From Streptomyces coelicoflavus (GTDB lineage: Bacteria; Actinomycetota; Actinomycetes; Streptomycetales; Streptomycetaceae): DNA of 64,000 nucleotides. This document shows, piece by piece, positions 34,643 to 42,477 of the stretch. The DNA is taken from contig NZ_BEWB01000020.1 of NCBI RefSeq assembly GCF_003112555.1, forward strand, positions 1 through 64,000. The letters are read 5' to 3'. The position numbers were made by a program, and so were the translations under genes. Every line of letters begins with the position of its first letter. Position 1 is the first letter of the stretch. Below the pieces are notes generated by a model. That model ran no database searches, had not been told where the DNA came from, and saw nothing but the letters and a program-made list of their open reading frames with translations.

Positions 34643-34884
34643 GCGGCAGCCGGCGCCGACGCGCCCCACCGCCGGAACCGGAGTACCGGCCGGGCCAGCT
34701 CCTGAACTGGAACAACTCCGCGCACTGGGACTACGAGCAGGCCCGGCCCTGCCGCTACTGCGGGCTCGACACCCACCTCCGCGACTCGAAGAAGGCCCCG
34801 GCGCACAAGACGTGCGCCGAGGCCGCCCTCGCCCAACAGGCCGCCGAAGCAGCCGACGCCTACCAGAACGGACACACCACGTGA
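34639..34884 (+). CDS. Small zinc-binding protein
   Basis: 81 residues from GTG 34639. CRYCGLDTHLRDSKKAPAHK followed by TC gives a C-x2-C-xn-H-x-x-C finger, common in phage DNA-linked proteins. Arg-rich N-terminus. Function unknown. Confidence 0.65.
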   Translation: MSGSRRRRAPPPEPEYRPGQLLNWNNSAHWDYEQARPCRYCGLDTHLRDSKKAPAHKTCAEAALAQQAAEAADAYQNGHTT

Positions 34885-35105
34885 ACGACCAGACCCCCAC
34901 CCCGCCGAAGCCGGGCCAGCAGCTCCGCGGCACCGCCCGCACCACCACCGCACAGACCGCCGCCGACCTGTACGCCCAGGGCTGCACCATCCGCTCGATC
35001 GGCCAGCAGATCGGTCGCTCGTACGGGGCCACCAGGGCGCTGCTGCTGGAGGCCGGCGTGCGACTGCGGGCCCGCGGCGGCGGCATCCGGAAGGCGGCCG
35101 CCTGA
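34881..35105 (+). CDS. Small HTH protein
   Basis: 74 residues. The body TAADLYAQGCTIRSIGQQIG followed by RSYGATRALLLEAGV is the short HTH seen in many small actinobacterial proteins (HTH_58-like). The Arg/Gly tail could bind DNA. Possible regulator of the early operon. Confidence 0.7.
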   Translation: MNDQTPTPPKPGQQLRGTARTTTAQTAADLYAQGCTIRSIGQQIGRSYGATRALLLEAGVRLRARGGGIRKAAA

Positions 35106-35428
35106 TGGGGATGTACCACACCAGCTACCTGGCCTACGGCTTCCAGATCCCGGACACCGACGGCAACGTCATCGAGGCCGCCCTCGCCGGTCAACCGGAG
35201 ACACACCGGGTCGGCTACCTCCACGCCGGTGACTACGACCGGGACAAGACCTTCCTCACCACCGAGTGCCACGAGGTCGACCTCGGCGACTTCAAGGTCA
35301 TCACGCCGGAGTCCTTCCAGCGGTACGAGGTTCCCGCCTGGAATGCCGCGCTGCACGAGGCCGCGGTGAAGCTCGGCCACGCCGACCACCCCGAGCCCGG
35401 TTGGCTCCTGGTCCCCGATCTGAGCTGA
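35105..35428 (+). CDS. Hypothetical protein, last gene of the early operon
   Basis: 107 residues, mostly alpha/beta (MYHTSYLAYGFQIPDTDGNV; then DLGDFKVITPESFQRYEVPA). Similar small proteins are common in Streptomyces phages, without known role. A strong hairpin follows 17 bp after the stop. Confidence 0.65.
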   Translation: MGMYHTSYLAYGFQIPDTDGNVIEAALAGQPETHRVGYLHAGDYDRDKTFLTTECHEVDLGDFKVITPESFQRYEVPAWNAALHEAAVKLGHADHPEPGWLLVPDLS

Positions 35429-35444
35429 CCGACCGCACGACGAA

Positions 35445-35469
35445 GCCCCGCACCAGCACGGTGCGGGGC
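35445..35469 (+). terminator. Terminator of the early operon
   Basis: GCCCCGCACC (35445-35454) pairs with GGTGCGGGGC (35460-35469) over 5 nt, between the plus-strand operon and the convergent small gene. Works for either direction. Confidence 0.8.
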
Positions 35470-35496
35470 CCGGAGAAGAAAAGGGAGAGGGCAGTG

Positions 35497-35706
35497 TCAG
35501 GACTTCGGTGCCGGGGCGATCTTCGCCACCCACTCGCGCGTGAAGCCGGTCAGCTTCGCCATGTGCGACGGGCCCTTGCCGGCCGCCCGCCCCTGCCGCA
35601 GCAGCTCACGGAGCTCGGAGTCGGCGCTGAGGAAGGCGTTCTCCGCCCGAACCCTCTTCTTCGTGGCGGCCACGATCCGCTCGTCCAAGTCATCCATGGC
35701 GGTCAT
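35497..35706 (-). CDS. Small minus-strand HTH-like protein
   Basis: 69 residues from ATG 35706 (ATG 35697 is equally possible; neither has a strong ribosome site). Helical N-terminus (DLDERIVAATKKRVRAENAF) and a C-terminal HTH-like end (GKGPSHMAKLTGFTREWVAK). It faces a repeat-rich promoter and is one of few leftward genes in the prophage, so it is a good candidate for a regulator of the replication gene. Confidence 0.6.
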   Translation of the reverse strand: MTAMDDLDERIVAATKKRVRAENAFLSADSELRELLRQGRAAGKGPSHMAKLTGFTREWVAKIAPAPKS

Positions 35707-35707
35707 G

Positions 35708-35862
35708 GTGACACAGATTGTCACGGTCGCGCTACGCGTTCGCGGTCAGCACTCGCGAACGTCATGCGCGAACGGTATTCTCATCAGAGGGTCGACGCAA
35801 AGCCGCCCTGAACAGGGGGTTTCACCGTCATGCCCTGACCAGCACGACCGAGAGAAGGACCG
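35708..35862. promoter_or_regulatory. Divergent regulatory region of the replication gene
   Basis: Holds GTGACA-N5-TGTCAC (35708-35724) beside the minus-strand gene, then GTTCGCG (35738-35744) inverted against CGCGAAC (35754-35760), with a direct copy of CGCGAAC at 35767-35773. TATTCT (35776-35781) could be the rightward -10. The arrangement suggests repression of the replication promoter by the small HTH protein. Confidence 0.5.
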
Positions 35863-36693
35863 TTGAGCCTCGACGCACAGGACTGGGTCTGGAACCACTC
35901 CCAGGCCAAAGGCACCGCCCGTCTCGTGCTACTGGCGATCGCCGACAAGGCCTCAGGCAAGGACTGCTCGGCCTACGCCGGCACGACCATGCTCGTCCAG
36001 CGCAGCAACGCGGCCCGGTCCTCCGTCGTCGTCGCCGTCGACAAGCTCCTCGACTCCGGCGAACTCGCCGTCGTCGAAGGCACCACCGGCCCCCGCGGCG
36101 AGACCCGCTACAGCCTCCCGAAAGCCGTCGGCCACCGCCGCGAAGGGGGTCCGAAATCCGGACCCCCCCGGAAATCGGACCGGTCCGAAAACCGGACCCC
36201 CAGGGGTACAGAATCCGGACCCCCCCGGTCCGAAAACCGGACCCCCACCGGTCCGGATTCCGGACCCCATAACGCAGTTAACGCAGAGACAACAGAAGGA
36301 ACGCAGAGAGGGGGGACGCGCACCAGCCGTAACACCAACACCGGCCAGTCCCAGAGCACCCGGCCTGACGGCCGCCTCCCCCTCGACGACGCCGACTTCC
36401 GCATCACCGACACCATGCGCCGCTGGGCCGCCGCCACCTTCCCCACCCTCGACGTCGACTACGAAACCCAGCAGTTCATCAGCCACTACCGCGCCGACGG
36501 CACCCGCCGTCGCTCCTGGCCCGACGAATGGCAGAAGTGGATCCGCCGCTCCGCAAAGTTCGCGTCCGAGCGCACCTCCACCCCTGGCGCCGCAGTCGTC
36601 CCCTTCCGCGACCGCCAACAGCAGCACACCGACGACCTCTTCGACCGCGCCATGACCCGCGCCAAGACCCGCATGCAGCAGGAGGCCCAGTGA
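35863..36693 (+). CDS. Phage replication initiator with internal origin repeats
   Basis: 276 residues from TTG 35863, preceded by AGAGAAGGA. The N-terminal winged helix (WVWNHSQAKGTARLVLLAIA, then TTMLVQRSNAARSSVVVAVD) is the DNA-binding domain usual in phage O-like replication proteins. The middle (~95-150) is a low-complexity run rich in Gly, Pro, Ser, Arg (KSGPPRKSDRSENRTP and related copies) encoded by DNA iterons. The C-terminal ~100 residues (ITDTMRRWAAATFPTLDVDY, WQKWIRRSAK) resemble the helicase-recruiting end of such proteins. Modelled on lambda O, it would bind the iterons inside its own gene and load the helicase. Confidence 0.8.
   Translation: MSLDAQDWVWNHSQAKGTARLVLLAIADKASGKDCSAYAGTTMLVQRSNAARSSVVVAVDKLLDSGELAVVEGTTGPRGETRYSLPKAVGHRREGGPKSGPPRKSDRSENRTPRGTESGPPRSENRTPTGPDSGPHNAVNAETTEGTQRGGTRTSRNTNTGQSQSTRPDGRLPLDDADFRITDTMRRWAAATFPTLDVDYETQQFISHYRADGTRRRSWPDEWQKWIRRSAKFASERTSTPGAAVVPFRDRQQQHTDDLFDRAMTRAKTRMQQEAQ
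36145..36308. repeat. Iteron-type replication origin inside the initiator gene
   Basis: The hexamer CGGACC occurs six times (starts 36159, 36176, 36193, 36216, 36238, 36261; spacings 17, 17, 23, 22, 23). In four cases it closes an inverted repeat GGTCCG-N5-CGGACC (starts 36148, 36182, 36227, 36250), the first extended to 9-bp arms. Immediately downstream is an AT-richer tract with AACGCAG repeated (36271, 36280, 36300). Iterons next to an AT-rich unwinding region within the initiator gene is the lambda-type origin layout. Confidence 0.75.
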
Positions 36694-37220
36694 CCCCCGA
36701 CGAGACCGTCATCCTCGCCCGCTACGTCCGCGCTCTCTGCCCCCAGCAGAAGTTCGACGAGTACACCCCCGACGCCTGGCACGACGTCCTCGGCGACCTC
36801 CCCCTCGACGGAGCCCGCGCAGCCGCCGCCACCGTCGCCCGCCGACAGCCCTTCGTCAGCCCCGCCGAAATCCGCACCGCCTACATCAGCCAGCGCGAGC
36901 AGGCCGCCGCCGACATCCAAGGCCCCGGCCTCCCCGCCGCCATCCCCGACGCCGACCCCGACGACGTCCACGCCTACCTCGCCGCCGTCAAAGAGCAACG
37001 CACCCGCGCCGCGGACGGCACAGAGAAGCGCCGCCCCGTCGCCGAGCTGCTGGCCGGCGTCGGCCGACAGATCCCCACCCAGACCCGACAGACCGGACCG
37101 CTGTCCGTGGCCTGCCCCTACTGCGGCGTCAGGCCCCTCCACCGCTGCCGCCGCGGGGAGACCGGCCTCCTCGTCGGCTTCCACCCCTCCCGCATCGACG
37201 AGGCGAAGGCCAGCGCATGA
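36690..37220 (+). CDS. Replication-accessory candidate with zinc ribbon
   Basis: 176 residues from GTG 36690. The helical N-terminal domain (TVILARYVRALCPQQKFDEY, then PDAWHDVLGDLPLDGARAAA) looks like helicase-loader or primosome-type proteins that follow O-like genes in phages. The C-terminus has CPYCGVRPLHRC, a small zinc ribbon. A helicase-loading role is inferred from position. Confidence 0.65.
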   Translation: MTPDETVILARYVRALCPQQKFDEYTPDAWHDVLGDLPLDGARAAAATVARRQPFVSPAEIRTAYISQREQAAADIQGPGLPAAIPDADPDDVHAYLAAVKEQRTRAADGTEKRRPVAELLAGVGRQIPTQTRQTGPLSVACPYCGVRPLHRCRRGETGLLVGFHPSRIDEAKASA

Positions 37221-37387
37221 CCAGCCACGACCACCCCGAATGGGCCATCCGCTGCCCCTGGTGCGGCGCCAGCCCCGGCAACCGCTGCACCACCCCCACC
37301 GGACGACGCATAGCCATCCCCAGCCACGACGCCCGCATCACCACCTGGACCAACACCCAGCCCACCGAGAACGAGGCCACCGCATGA
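37217..37387 (+). CDS. Small zinc-ribbon protein
   Basis: 56 residues, ATG 37217. RCPWCGASPGNRCTTPTGRR with a later SHDAR matches the C-x2-C-xn-C-xn-H zinc finger frequent in actinobacterial mobile DNA. The same finger type ends the preceding gene, suggesting duplication. Confidence 0.7.
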   Translation: MTSHDHPEWAIRCPWCGASPGNRCTTPTGRRIAIPSHDARITTWTNTQPTENEATA

Positions 37388-37761
37388 AGCACTCCCTCTG
37401 CAAGCACCGCTTCCCCGTCCAACCCCCGAACGGCTCGATCCTCCACCCCGGCAACTGCGACCGCTGCGGCCAGACGTGGGCCGACGTCCAAGCCGAACTG
37501 GACCGACAGCAGAACGCCCTCCGCCTCGGCACCGCCCACCGCGCACCCTGCGCCGGCTGCGGCCACACCCGCATGGTCTTCCGCTACCAGCGCGAACAAC
37601 AGCCCTGGGACGAGCAGGAGCCGCCCGTCATCTGGCTCTGCGTCCGCGACTGGAGCTACGCACGCGAACGCGAAGAGACCACCGGCTTCATCGACTTCAA
37701 CGACGTCTTCCAGCACGGCACCGACGACCAGCTCCTCGCCGCCCTCCGAGGCACCCTGTGA
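37384..37761 (+). CDS. Hypothetical protein with two cysteine pairs
   Basis: 125 residues. CDRCGQTW near 26 and CAGCGHTRMVF near 56 give one rubredoxin-like or ribbon site. The C-terminal half is acidic (IDFNDVFQHGTDDQLLAALR). Third zinc-type protein in a row after the initiator. Confidence 0.65.
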   Translation: MKHSLCKHRFPVQPPNGSILHPGNCDRCGQTWADVQAELDRQQNALRLGTAHRAPCAGCGHTRMVFRYQREQQPWDEQEPPVIWLCVRDWSYAREREETTGFIDFNDVFQHGTDDQLLAALRGTL

Positions 37762-37949
37762 GCCCGCTGGACCGGCTGGACGCCGAGTCCGTCCCGACCC
37801 GACCGACTCCCGCGCCCCGACCGTGCCCCTGGTCCCGACAGCAACAAGACGCCCACTGGCAAGCCCTCTGCCACGCCGTCGGCACCCCAGGCGCCCAACG
37901 ACCCACCACACCCACGAACAAGCCCCACACGGGCCACCAGGCCGCCTGA
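37758..37949 (+). CDS. Small hypothetical protein
   Basis: 63 residues from GTG 37758, Pro/Thr/Gln-rich (TRPTPAPRPCPWSRQQQDAH). Probably disordered. Real by tight coupling only. Confidence 0.45.
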   Translation: MSPLDRLDAESVPTRPTPAPRPCPWSRQQQDAHWQALCHAVGTPGAQRPTTPTNKPHTGHQAA

Positions 37950-38048
37950 GCGCGCAGATCCGGATACAGCCCGCCACGCGCGAACACCAAACCGATCACT
38001 ACCCCGCGTAACCCACCACCACCGAACACCGAACCCACAGGAGCAGCC

Positions 38049-38411
38049 ATGACCGACCGCCTCACCAGCCAGCAGCTCGCCGACATCACCGCCCGCGCAG
38101 AAGCCGCCACCCCCGGTCCCTGGTGCACCGACGCTTGGGAGATCTACCAGGGCACCGAGTACCAGCCCGGCCTGTCCCAGTGGATCGGCGAGACCTGCCG
38201 CGGCACCACGTCGCCCGAGCAGGACCGTGCGGACGCCGCATTCGTGGCCGCCGCCCGGACCGACGTGCCCGCGCTGCTCGCCGAGGTTCGCCGCCTCCAG
38301 GACGACCTGGCCGCCTCGGCCGAGGACGTCGCGTGGCTCCGCTGCCTGGAGGGCGCGGGCGTCGACAACTGGGAGGGCATCGACACCGCGATCGAGATGC
38401 GCGGCGAGTAG
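38049..38411 (+). CDS. Ead/Ea22-like phage protein
   Basis: 120 residues. [20 protein letters not shown] and [20 protein letters not shown] are hallmarks of Ea22-type proteins, non-essential accessory proteins of lambdoid and actinobacterial phages. Role unclear. It has its own leader (38,000-38,048) and a strong hairpin 12 bp after the stop. Confidence 0.75.
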   Translation: MTDRLTSQQLADITARAEAATPGPWCTDAWEIYQGTEYQPGLSQWIGETCRGTTSPEQDRADAAFVAAARTDVPALLAEVRRLQDDLAASAEDVAWLRCLEGAGVDNWEGIDTAIEMRGE

Positions 38412-38423
38412 CCACCTCACAGG

Positions 38424-38458
38424 CCGGCCGCCCCGCAGTCGAGTTGCGGGGCGGCCGG
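38424..38458 (+). terminator. Terminator, 14-bp perfect stem
   Basis: CCGGCCGCCCCGCA (38424-38437) pairs with TGCGGGGCGGCCGG (38445-38458) over 7 nt, directly after the Ea22-like gene. Confidence 0.8.
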
Positions 38459-38493
38459 TGCCCGAACCCTACCCACCCACCACGGAGGACACC

Positions 38494-39213
38494 GTGACCA
38501 ACCACCACATCGGCCGCTCGTTCCCCGGCATGAGCGCCGACATCGAAGCCGCCTGCCCCTGCCCGAAAGCATCGTGCGGCCTCGTCATCGAGGAGCAGGT
38601 GACGGAGGCGTGCGATCAGCATCACTGGTCGGCGTCGAAGACGATGCGGCAGTCGCACCCGGCGGACGAGTGCCCGGGTGCGTCTGTCGTGTCGCTGCCG
38701 CCCGCCGACCAGACCGCGCTCCGCGACCGCATCGCCCAGGCGCTCGCCGCCTACGACCTGCCCTACTTCGACCACAGGCACCAGTACGAGGTCGCCGACG
38801 CGGTGCTGGCCGTGCTGCCCGCGACCACCGACCAGACCGCCGACCGGGCTGCCGTCCTCCGCGAAGCCGCCGACCACCTCGACAACTCCGAGCGCCTGCG
38901 CGACCTCACCGACGATCACATGCTGGACATCAACGCCGCCGCGAACGAGCTGCGCCGTATGGCCGACGAGACACAGCCCGCCGAGACCGAAGGCGCGCGC
39001 TGCTCCTGCGGCGGCCGATTCCCCGTCAGCCACCTGCACGCCGACGCCCACCAGCCCGCCGCCGGGGCGCAGCCGGAGTGCACCGCGTCCCTGAGCGGCT
39101 CCTGCCTCCGCGAAGCCGAGTCGGAGACGGCCTGCGACACCGAGGACGGCGAGTGCGTGCACGGTGGGCAGCCCGCCGCCGGGGCGCGGCAGGACGGGGC
39201 GCAGCCGTCGTGA
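38494..39213 (+). CDS. Hypothetical Cys-rich protein
   Basis: 239 residues from GTG 38494 (CACGGAGGA upstream). The N-terminus has [15 protein letters not shown]. The middle is helical ([20 protein letters not shown]), a shape found in other Streptomyces phage proteins with [13 protein letters not shown]. The C-terminus has further Cys (CSCGGRF, CVHGGQP). Unknown role. Confidence 0.65.
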   Translation: MTNHHIGRSFPGMSADIEAACPCPKASCGLVIEEQVTEACDQHHWSASKTMRQSHPADECPGASVVSLPPADQTALRDRIAQALAAYDLPYFDHRHQYEVADAVLAVLPATTDQTADRAAVLREAADHLDNSERLRDLTDDHMLDINAAANELRRMADETQPAETEGARCSCGGRFPVSHLHADAHQPAAGAQPECTASLSGSCLREAESETACDTEDGECVHGGQPAAGARQDGAQPS

Positions 39214-39536
39214 ATGCCTACGCCATCGCCACCCAGTACGCCGTGACCCTCCTCCCCGAGACGGACATCAACAGCCCGTTCTACGAGATCACCGTCGACT
39301 ACCGCGGCCACGGCCTGTGGGCCATCACCCGCCACCGCGAGTGCATGAACCACGACGGCAGCTGGGACTGGGAACCCATCCCGTCCGAGCGCACCGACGA
39401 GTGGATCGCCGCGCACCGATTCGACCTCGACACCGCGCTGCGCCTCGCAAAGGAAGCCGCACCGCACGTCACCGTGAACGGAATCACCGCCGTCGAAGCC
39501 CTGGCCCGGTCAGCACGGCGGGAGGCGCAGCAGTGA
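39210..39536 (+). CDS. Hypothetical protein
   Basis: 108 residues from GTG 39210. Beta-rich N-terminus ([20 protein letters not shown]) and a helical end ([20 protein letters not shown]). No family recognised. Coupled to both neighbours. Confidence 0.65.
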   Translation: MNAYAIATQYAVTLLPETDINSPFYEITVDYRGHGLWAITRHRECMNHDGSWDWEPIPSERTDEWIAAHRFDLDTALRLAKEAAPHVTVNGITAVEALARSARREAQQ

Positions 39537-39775
39537 TCGCTGAAGCCGTCGACACCCTCCGCCTCCTCATCCTCGCCGCCGGCATCTGGTTCATCGCCGG
39601 AGCCGTCGCCGTCGGTCTCGCCCTGGCCGCCATCCTCGTGGCGCTGTACGGCGCTGTACGGGCCGCATGGCGCCTCATACGGCCCGGGCGTCGCCCGCGC
39701 CCCTCCTGGGCCCGTGGACGCGCCGCAGCCCGCCGCTACGCCCGCCGCGAGCCCGACTACGAGGAAGCCGCATGA
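39533..39775 (+). CDS. Small membrane protein
   Basis: 80 residues: a long hydrophobic segment, possibly two helices (LLILAAGIWFIAGAVAVGLA onward), then a basic tail (WRLIRPGRRPRPSWARGRAA). Inner-membrane location; role unknown. Confidence 0.6.
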   Translation: MIAEAVDTLRLLILAAGIWFIAGAVAVGLALAAILVALYGAVRAAWRLIRPGRRPRPSWARGRAAARRYARREPDYEEAA

Positions 39776-39954
39776 CCGAGCAGCTCGCCCTCGACTGCGA
39801 CCCCGACTGGACCGACGAGCCCGACGACGACCTCGACCGGCCGCCCAGCCCGTTCGCCCTCCGACAAGCCGAACTCCGCGACCAACAAGACCAGGGCGCC
39901 AGCCGCTACGCCCTCTGGACCGCCCACAACGTCCCCACCGGGAGCTACCTGTGA
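39772..39954 (+). CDS. Small acidic protein
   Basis: 60 residues. DCDPDWTDEPDDDLDRPPSP followed by a polar helix (ALRQAELRDQQDQGASRYAL). No family recognised; could be a mimic or inhibitor but nothing shows this. Confidence 0.55.
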   Translation: MTEQLALDCDPDWTDEPDDDLDRPPSPFALRQAELRDQQDQGASRYALWTAHNVPTGSYL

Positions 39955-40154
39955 CCCACCGCACCGACGCCGCCGCCAGCATCATCGCCGCCCGCGACGT
40001 CCTCGCCGAGATCGAAGGCCAACGCACCTCCACCGACATCACCATCGCCAACGCCGCCCGCGCCCAGGCCATCGCCACCGCGGCCGTCGCCCAGGCGATC
40101 CTCGCGCTCGGCGACACGATCAGCTCCCAGCGCAACGTCAGGACCACGCAGTGA
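39951..40154 (+). CDS. Small helical protein
   Basis: 67 residues from GTG 39951, almost all Ala-rich helix (DITIANAARAQAIATAAVAQ). Similar short proteins occur in actinophage early regions. Unknown role. Confidence 0.55.
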   Translation: MTHRTDAAASIIAARDVLAEIEGQRTSTDITIANAARAQAIATAAVAQAILALGDTISSQRNVRTTQ

Positions 40155-40492
40155 CCGCCGCCCGCAAGGCCCGGGCCTGCCACGCCGGCGCCCTCGCCTC
40201 CGTCATCACCGCGATCTACCCGGCCACCCAGCACCCGGCGTTCGGCATCCCCGGCCTGGTCTCGGCCGCGATCCTGCTGCTCGTCTCCGCGTCGTACGAG
40301 CGGGAGGCCCGCGAGGACGCGGCCCGCGCGGCCCGAGTTTGCGGCGCCCCGCACCACCTGTACCCCGAGACCCTGTGCACCGAGCCCGCCGGCCACTACG
40401 TCCGCGACCGCGACTCCCACGCCGGACCGCTGATCATCAGCGGTCGTGAGCGCGGCGGCGCAGCGTGGGACGAGCCACGGGCCGCGGCATGA
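40151..40492 (+). CDS. Small membrane protein
   Basis: 113 residues. Two hydrophobic segments (ACHAGALASVITAIYPA; FGIPGLVSAAILLLVSASYE) then a soluble tail with Cys/His (VCGAPHHLYPETLC, GHYVRDRDSHAG). Unknown role. Confidence 0.6.
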   Translation: MTAARKARACHAGALASVITAIYPATQHPAFGIPGLVSAAILLLVSASYEREAREDAARAARVCGAPHHLYPETLCTEPAGHYVRDRDSHAGPLIISGRERGGAAWDEPRAAA

Positions 40493-40668
40493 CCGGCCCG
40501 AGCAGCACACCCCGGGGCGAGCACCAGCCCGCCCCGGGCGTCACCTGGCAGACCCGTCTCGTCCGCGTCGAGCAGCTCGTCGACGACGAGACCCCCGACC
40601 CCCGACCGAACCGGAAGACCCGCCGCGCGGCCACGCGCGCCACCCGCAAGAAGGGAAACCGCCGATGA
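40489..40668 (+). CDS. Small basic protein
   Basis: 59 residues ending in RPNRKTRRAATRATRKKGNR, a strongly basic tail that could bind nucleic acid. Coupled to both neighbours. Confidence 0.55.
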   Translation: MTGPSSTPRGEHQPAPGVTWQTRLVRVEQLVDDETPDPRPNRKTRRAATRATRKKGNRR

Positions 40669-41033
40669 TCCGCGAGGACCGATTCGTCATGTCACGCAAG
40701 CAGTACGCCGTCGACCTCGGCAGCCTCGACACGAGCGACCCGGACCGGCCGACCATGCGAGCCGTCTGGTACCGGCGCCGCCGCGGCGTGACCGTGGCCT
40801 GCATCGGCGACCTGTGGGACGCGCAGGACAGCGTGCCCGAGAGCGCCGCCGAGTTCCTCGACCGGCACGACGACGGCCGCCACGGAGGCGACTGTCAGGG
40901 CCGGTGGGACGGCGAACGCTACTGGGGAGCGCAGAGGCCCGAGGTCATCGAGGAACACCTCGCGCTGCTGCGGCCGATGCTCGACAACTGCCCCACCGTG
41001 CCCGACGGCTACGACGGATGGTGGCGATTCTGA
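40665..41033 (+). CDS. Hypothetical protein
   Basis: 122 residues from ATG 40665, alpha/beta with many aromatic residues at the end (RWDGERYWGAQRPE; DGYDGWWRF). No family recognised. Last gene before a hairpin. Confidence 0.6.
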   Translation: MIREDRFVMSRKQYAVDLGSLDTSDPDRPTMRAVWYRRRRGVTVACIGDLWDAQDSVPESAAEFLDRHDDGRHGGDCQGRWDGERYWGAQRPEVIEEHLALLRPMLDNCPTVPDGYDGWWRF

Positions 41034-41053
41034 GCCGCCCCTGACACGACGAC

Positions 41054-41090
41054 GGGGCGCCCCCATCCGGCCAGATGTCCGGGGCGCCCC
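41054..41090 (+). terminator. Terminator hairpin
   Basis: Two copies of the self-complementary GGGGCGCCCC (41054-41063, 41081-41090) enclose 17 nt and pair as a GC-rich stem 20 bp after the stop. Confidence 0.75.
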
Positions 41091-41138
41091 ATGCGCGGTG
41101 TGATCAGCCTACGCCCCACCCAGCACACGGAGCGCACG

Positions 41139-41879
41139 ATGACCAGCACCGCCACCCACCTCCGCACCATCGCCCTCCACTGGACCGACCTCCACGAAGC
41201 CGCCGGCCAACCCGTCACCGTCGGCGCCTTCGGCCTCGGCCTCCGCGGCTACCTCGCCCGCCTCGACGCCGACGAGGCCGAAGCGCGCACCCACAAAGCC
41301 GCCGCCCTCCGCGCCCTGGAACGCGACCCGCTTCAGATCGGCCAGCGCCCGATCCCGGTCCGGCTGCACATCCTCGACACCATGGCCGGCATTCACGCTG
41401 AGCTCCTCGAATGCGCCGACGCGATCGCCGAGACCGTGCAGCGGAAGCCGATCCGGCCGCCGGCACCGCGTCGTGCCGCTGTAGCCCGGACCCGCGCGGA
41501 GCGGCTCGTCTGGGAAGACCACGCCCGCCGTGTCGAGGCGGCGCAGGCTGATGCCGCGGACCGGCGTCGGTGGCGGTGGACCGGGCCCCGGCCGGACGCG
41601 CCGTACACCGCGCTGTGGCTCCTCGGCCGGATGCAAGGCGCGCCGGGCCCGTTCCGTCCGGTCACCTCCGCGGAGGAGGAGCGGATCGCCTCGGTGGCCC
41701 GGTCGGCGGCCGGTCGAGTAGAGCGGGCCCTCGACATCGCAGCGCAGCAACGGACGCTGGAGCAGCGGTGCGCGTGCGGCGGCGCGATCGATGTCCACGG
41801 CGGGGAGGGCCGGACGCCCGTCGCGCACTGCACCGGGTGCGGCAGGATCTGGGCCGAGAGCGGGGTGATCGCGGCATGA
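41139..41879 (+). CDS. Hypothetical protein with C-terminal zinc ribbon
   Basis: 246 residues. The N-terminal ~90 are helical (LRTIALHWTDLHEAAGQPVT), then a basic linker. The end carries CACGGAIDVHGG and AHCTGCGRIW, a four-Cys ribbon. The layout (helical body plus terminal ribbon) recurs in Streptomyces phages; it may bind DNA. Confidence 0.65.
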   Translation: MTSTATHLRTIALHWTDLHEAAGQPVTVGAFGLGLRGYLARLDADEAEARTHKAAALRALERDPLQIGQRPIPVRLHILDTMAGIHAELLECADAIAETVQRKPIRPPAPRRAAVARTRAERLVWEDHARRVEAAQADAADRRRWRWTGPRPDAPYTALWLLGRMQGAPGPFRPVTSAEEERIASVARSAAGRVERALDIAAQQRTLEQRCACGGAIDVHGGEGRTPVAHCTGCGRIWAESGVIAA

Positions 41880-42043
41880 ACGACGACGAGGCCCGGAAGT
41901 TCGCGGAGATCCTTCGCGCAGAGCTGTTGCGAGAGCATCCCGAGGTGGCGCGGGAGGTGCCACAGATGCGGCGTGGCATGCGCAGCCCGAGCCGGATCTT
42001 CCTGATCGAAGAGCGGCGCAGCGACGGCGACGTGGCATCCTGA
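41876..42043 (+). CDS. Small hypothetical protein
   Basis: 55 residues coupled by ATGA. Helical acidic start (MNDDEARKFAEILRAELLRE), basic end. No family recognised. Confidence 0.55.
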   Translation: MNDDEARKFAEILRAELLREHPEVAREVPQMRRGMRSPSRIFLIEERRSDGDVAS

Positions 42044-42047
42044 GCGC

Positions 42048-42110
42048 GGCGGTCCGGAAGACCGGGTGGCGACCGGTGCCGGTGGGATACGGGAGCCTGC
42101 CCGGACCGCC
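42048..42110. other. Structured 63-nt element closed by a 10-bp perfect stem
   Basis: GGCGGTCCGG (42048-42057) pairs with CCGGACCGCC (42101-42110). The 43-nt interior contains several ACCGG/CCGGT elements able to form inner stems. It begins 5 bp after a stop codon. A large terminator is the simplest reading; a small structured RNA is possible. It lacks T-loop and anticodon features, so it is not a tRNA. Confidence 0.4.
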
Positions 42111-42203
42111 CTGATCAGCACGGGGCCCGCCGTCCCCAGTGGGTGCGGCTGGCCCATTGGAAGGTGCCCCCTCCCGTGCCCTGCGACCGTACGATGCCGT
42201 CGG

Positions 42204-42419
42204 TCAGTGCGTCCAGACGTCCGGCCCGCCCCCACGCCACTCGATCAGCGCGCTGCGGACGACGTCCATCTCGTCGAAGCCCTGCAACCCGGCCTCCTGC
42301 ATGAACGCCGCCACGTCCTGCACACCGTACGCCAGCCCCAGAATCGCCCCGTCGACCCGCACACGCCGGCCGCCCTGCTCATCGGGTGGGTACACGATCA
42401 CGGGACGGTCGGTGGCCAT
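42204..42419 (-). CDS. Small hypothetical protein, minus strand
   Basis: 71 residues (MATDRPVIVYPPDEQGGRRV, then GAILGLAYGVQDVAAFMQEA). Reads as a compact alpha/beta protein typical of Streptomyces mobile DNA. Divergent from the next plus-strand gene. Confidence 0.6.
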   Translation of the reverse strand: MATDRPVIVYPPDEQGGRRVRVDGAILGLAYGVQDVAAFMQEAGLQGFDEMDVVRSALIEWRGGGPDVWTH

Positions 42420-42477
42420 ACACCCATCGTCCGCGCGCCGACCGGCGAGAGCACGGCAGGCGGCGCATCCTGGTGAC

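Noticed and set aside
42048-42110. tRNA-sized folded element
   Set aside because: No T-loop GGTTCGA pattern, no anticodon arm and a 10-bp rather than 7-bp closing stem.
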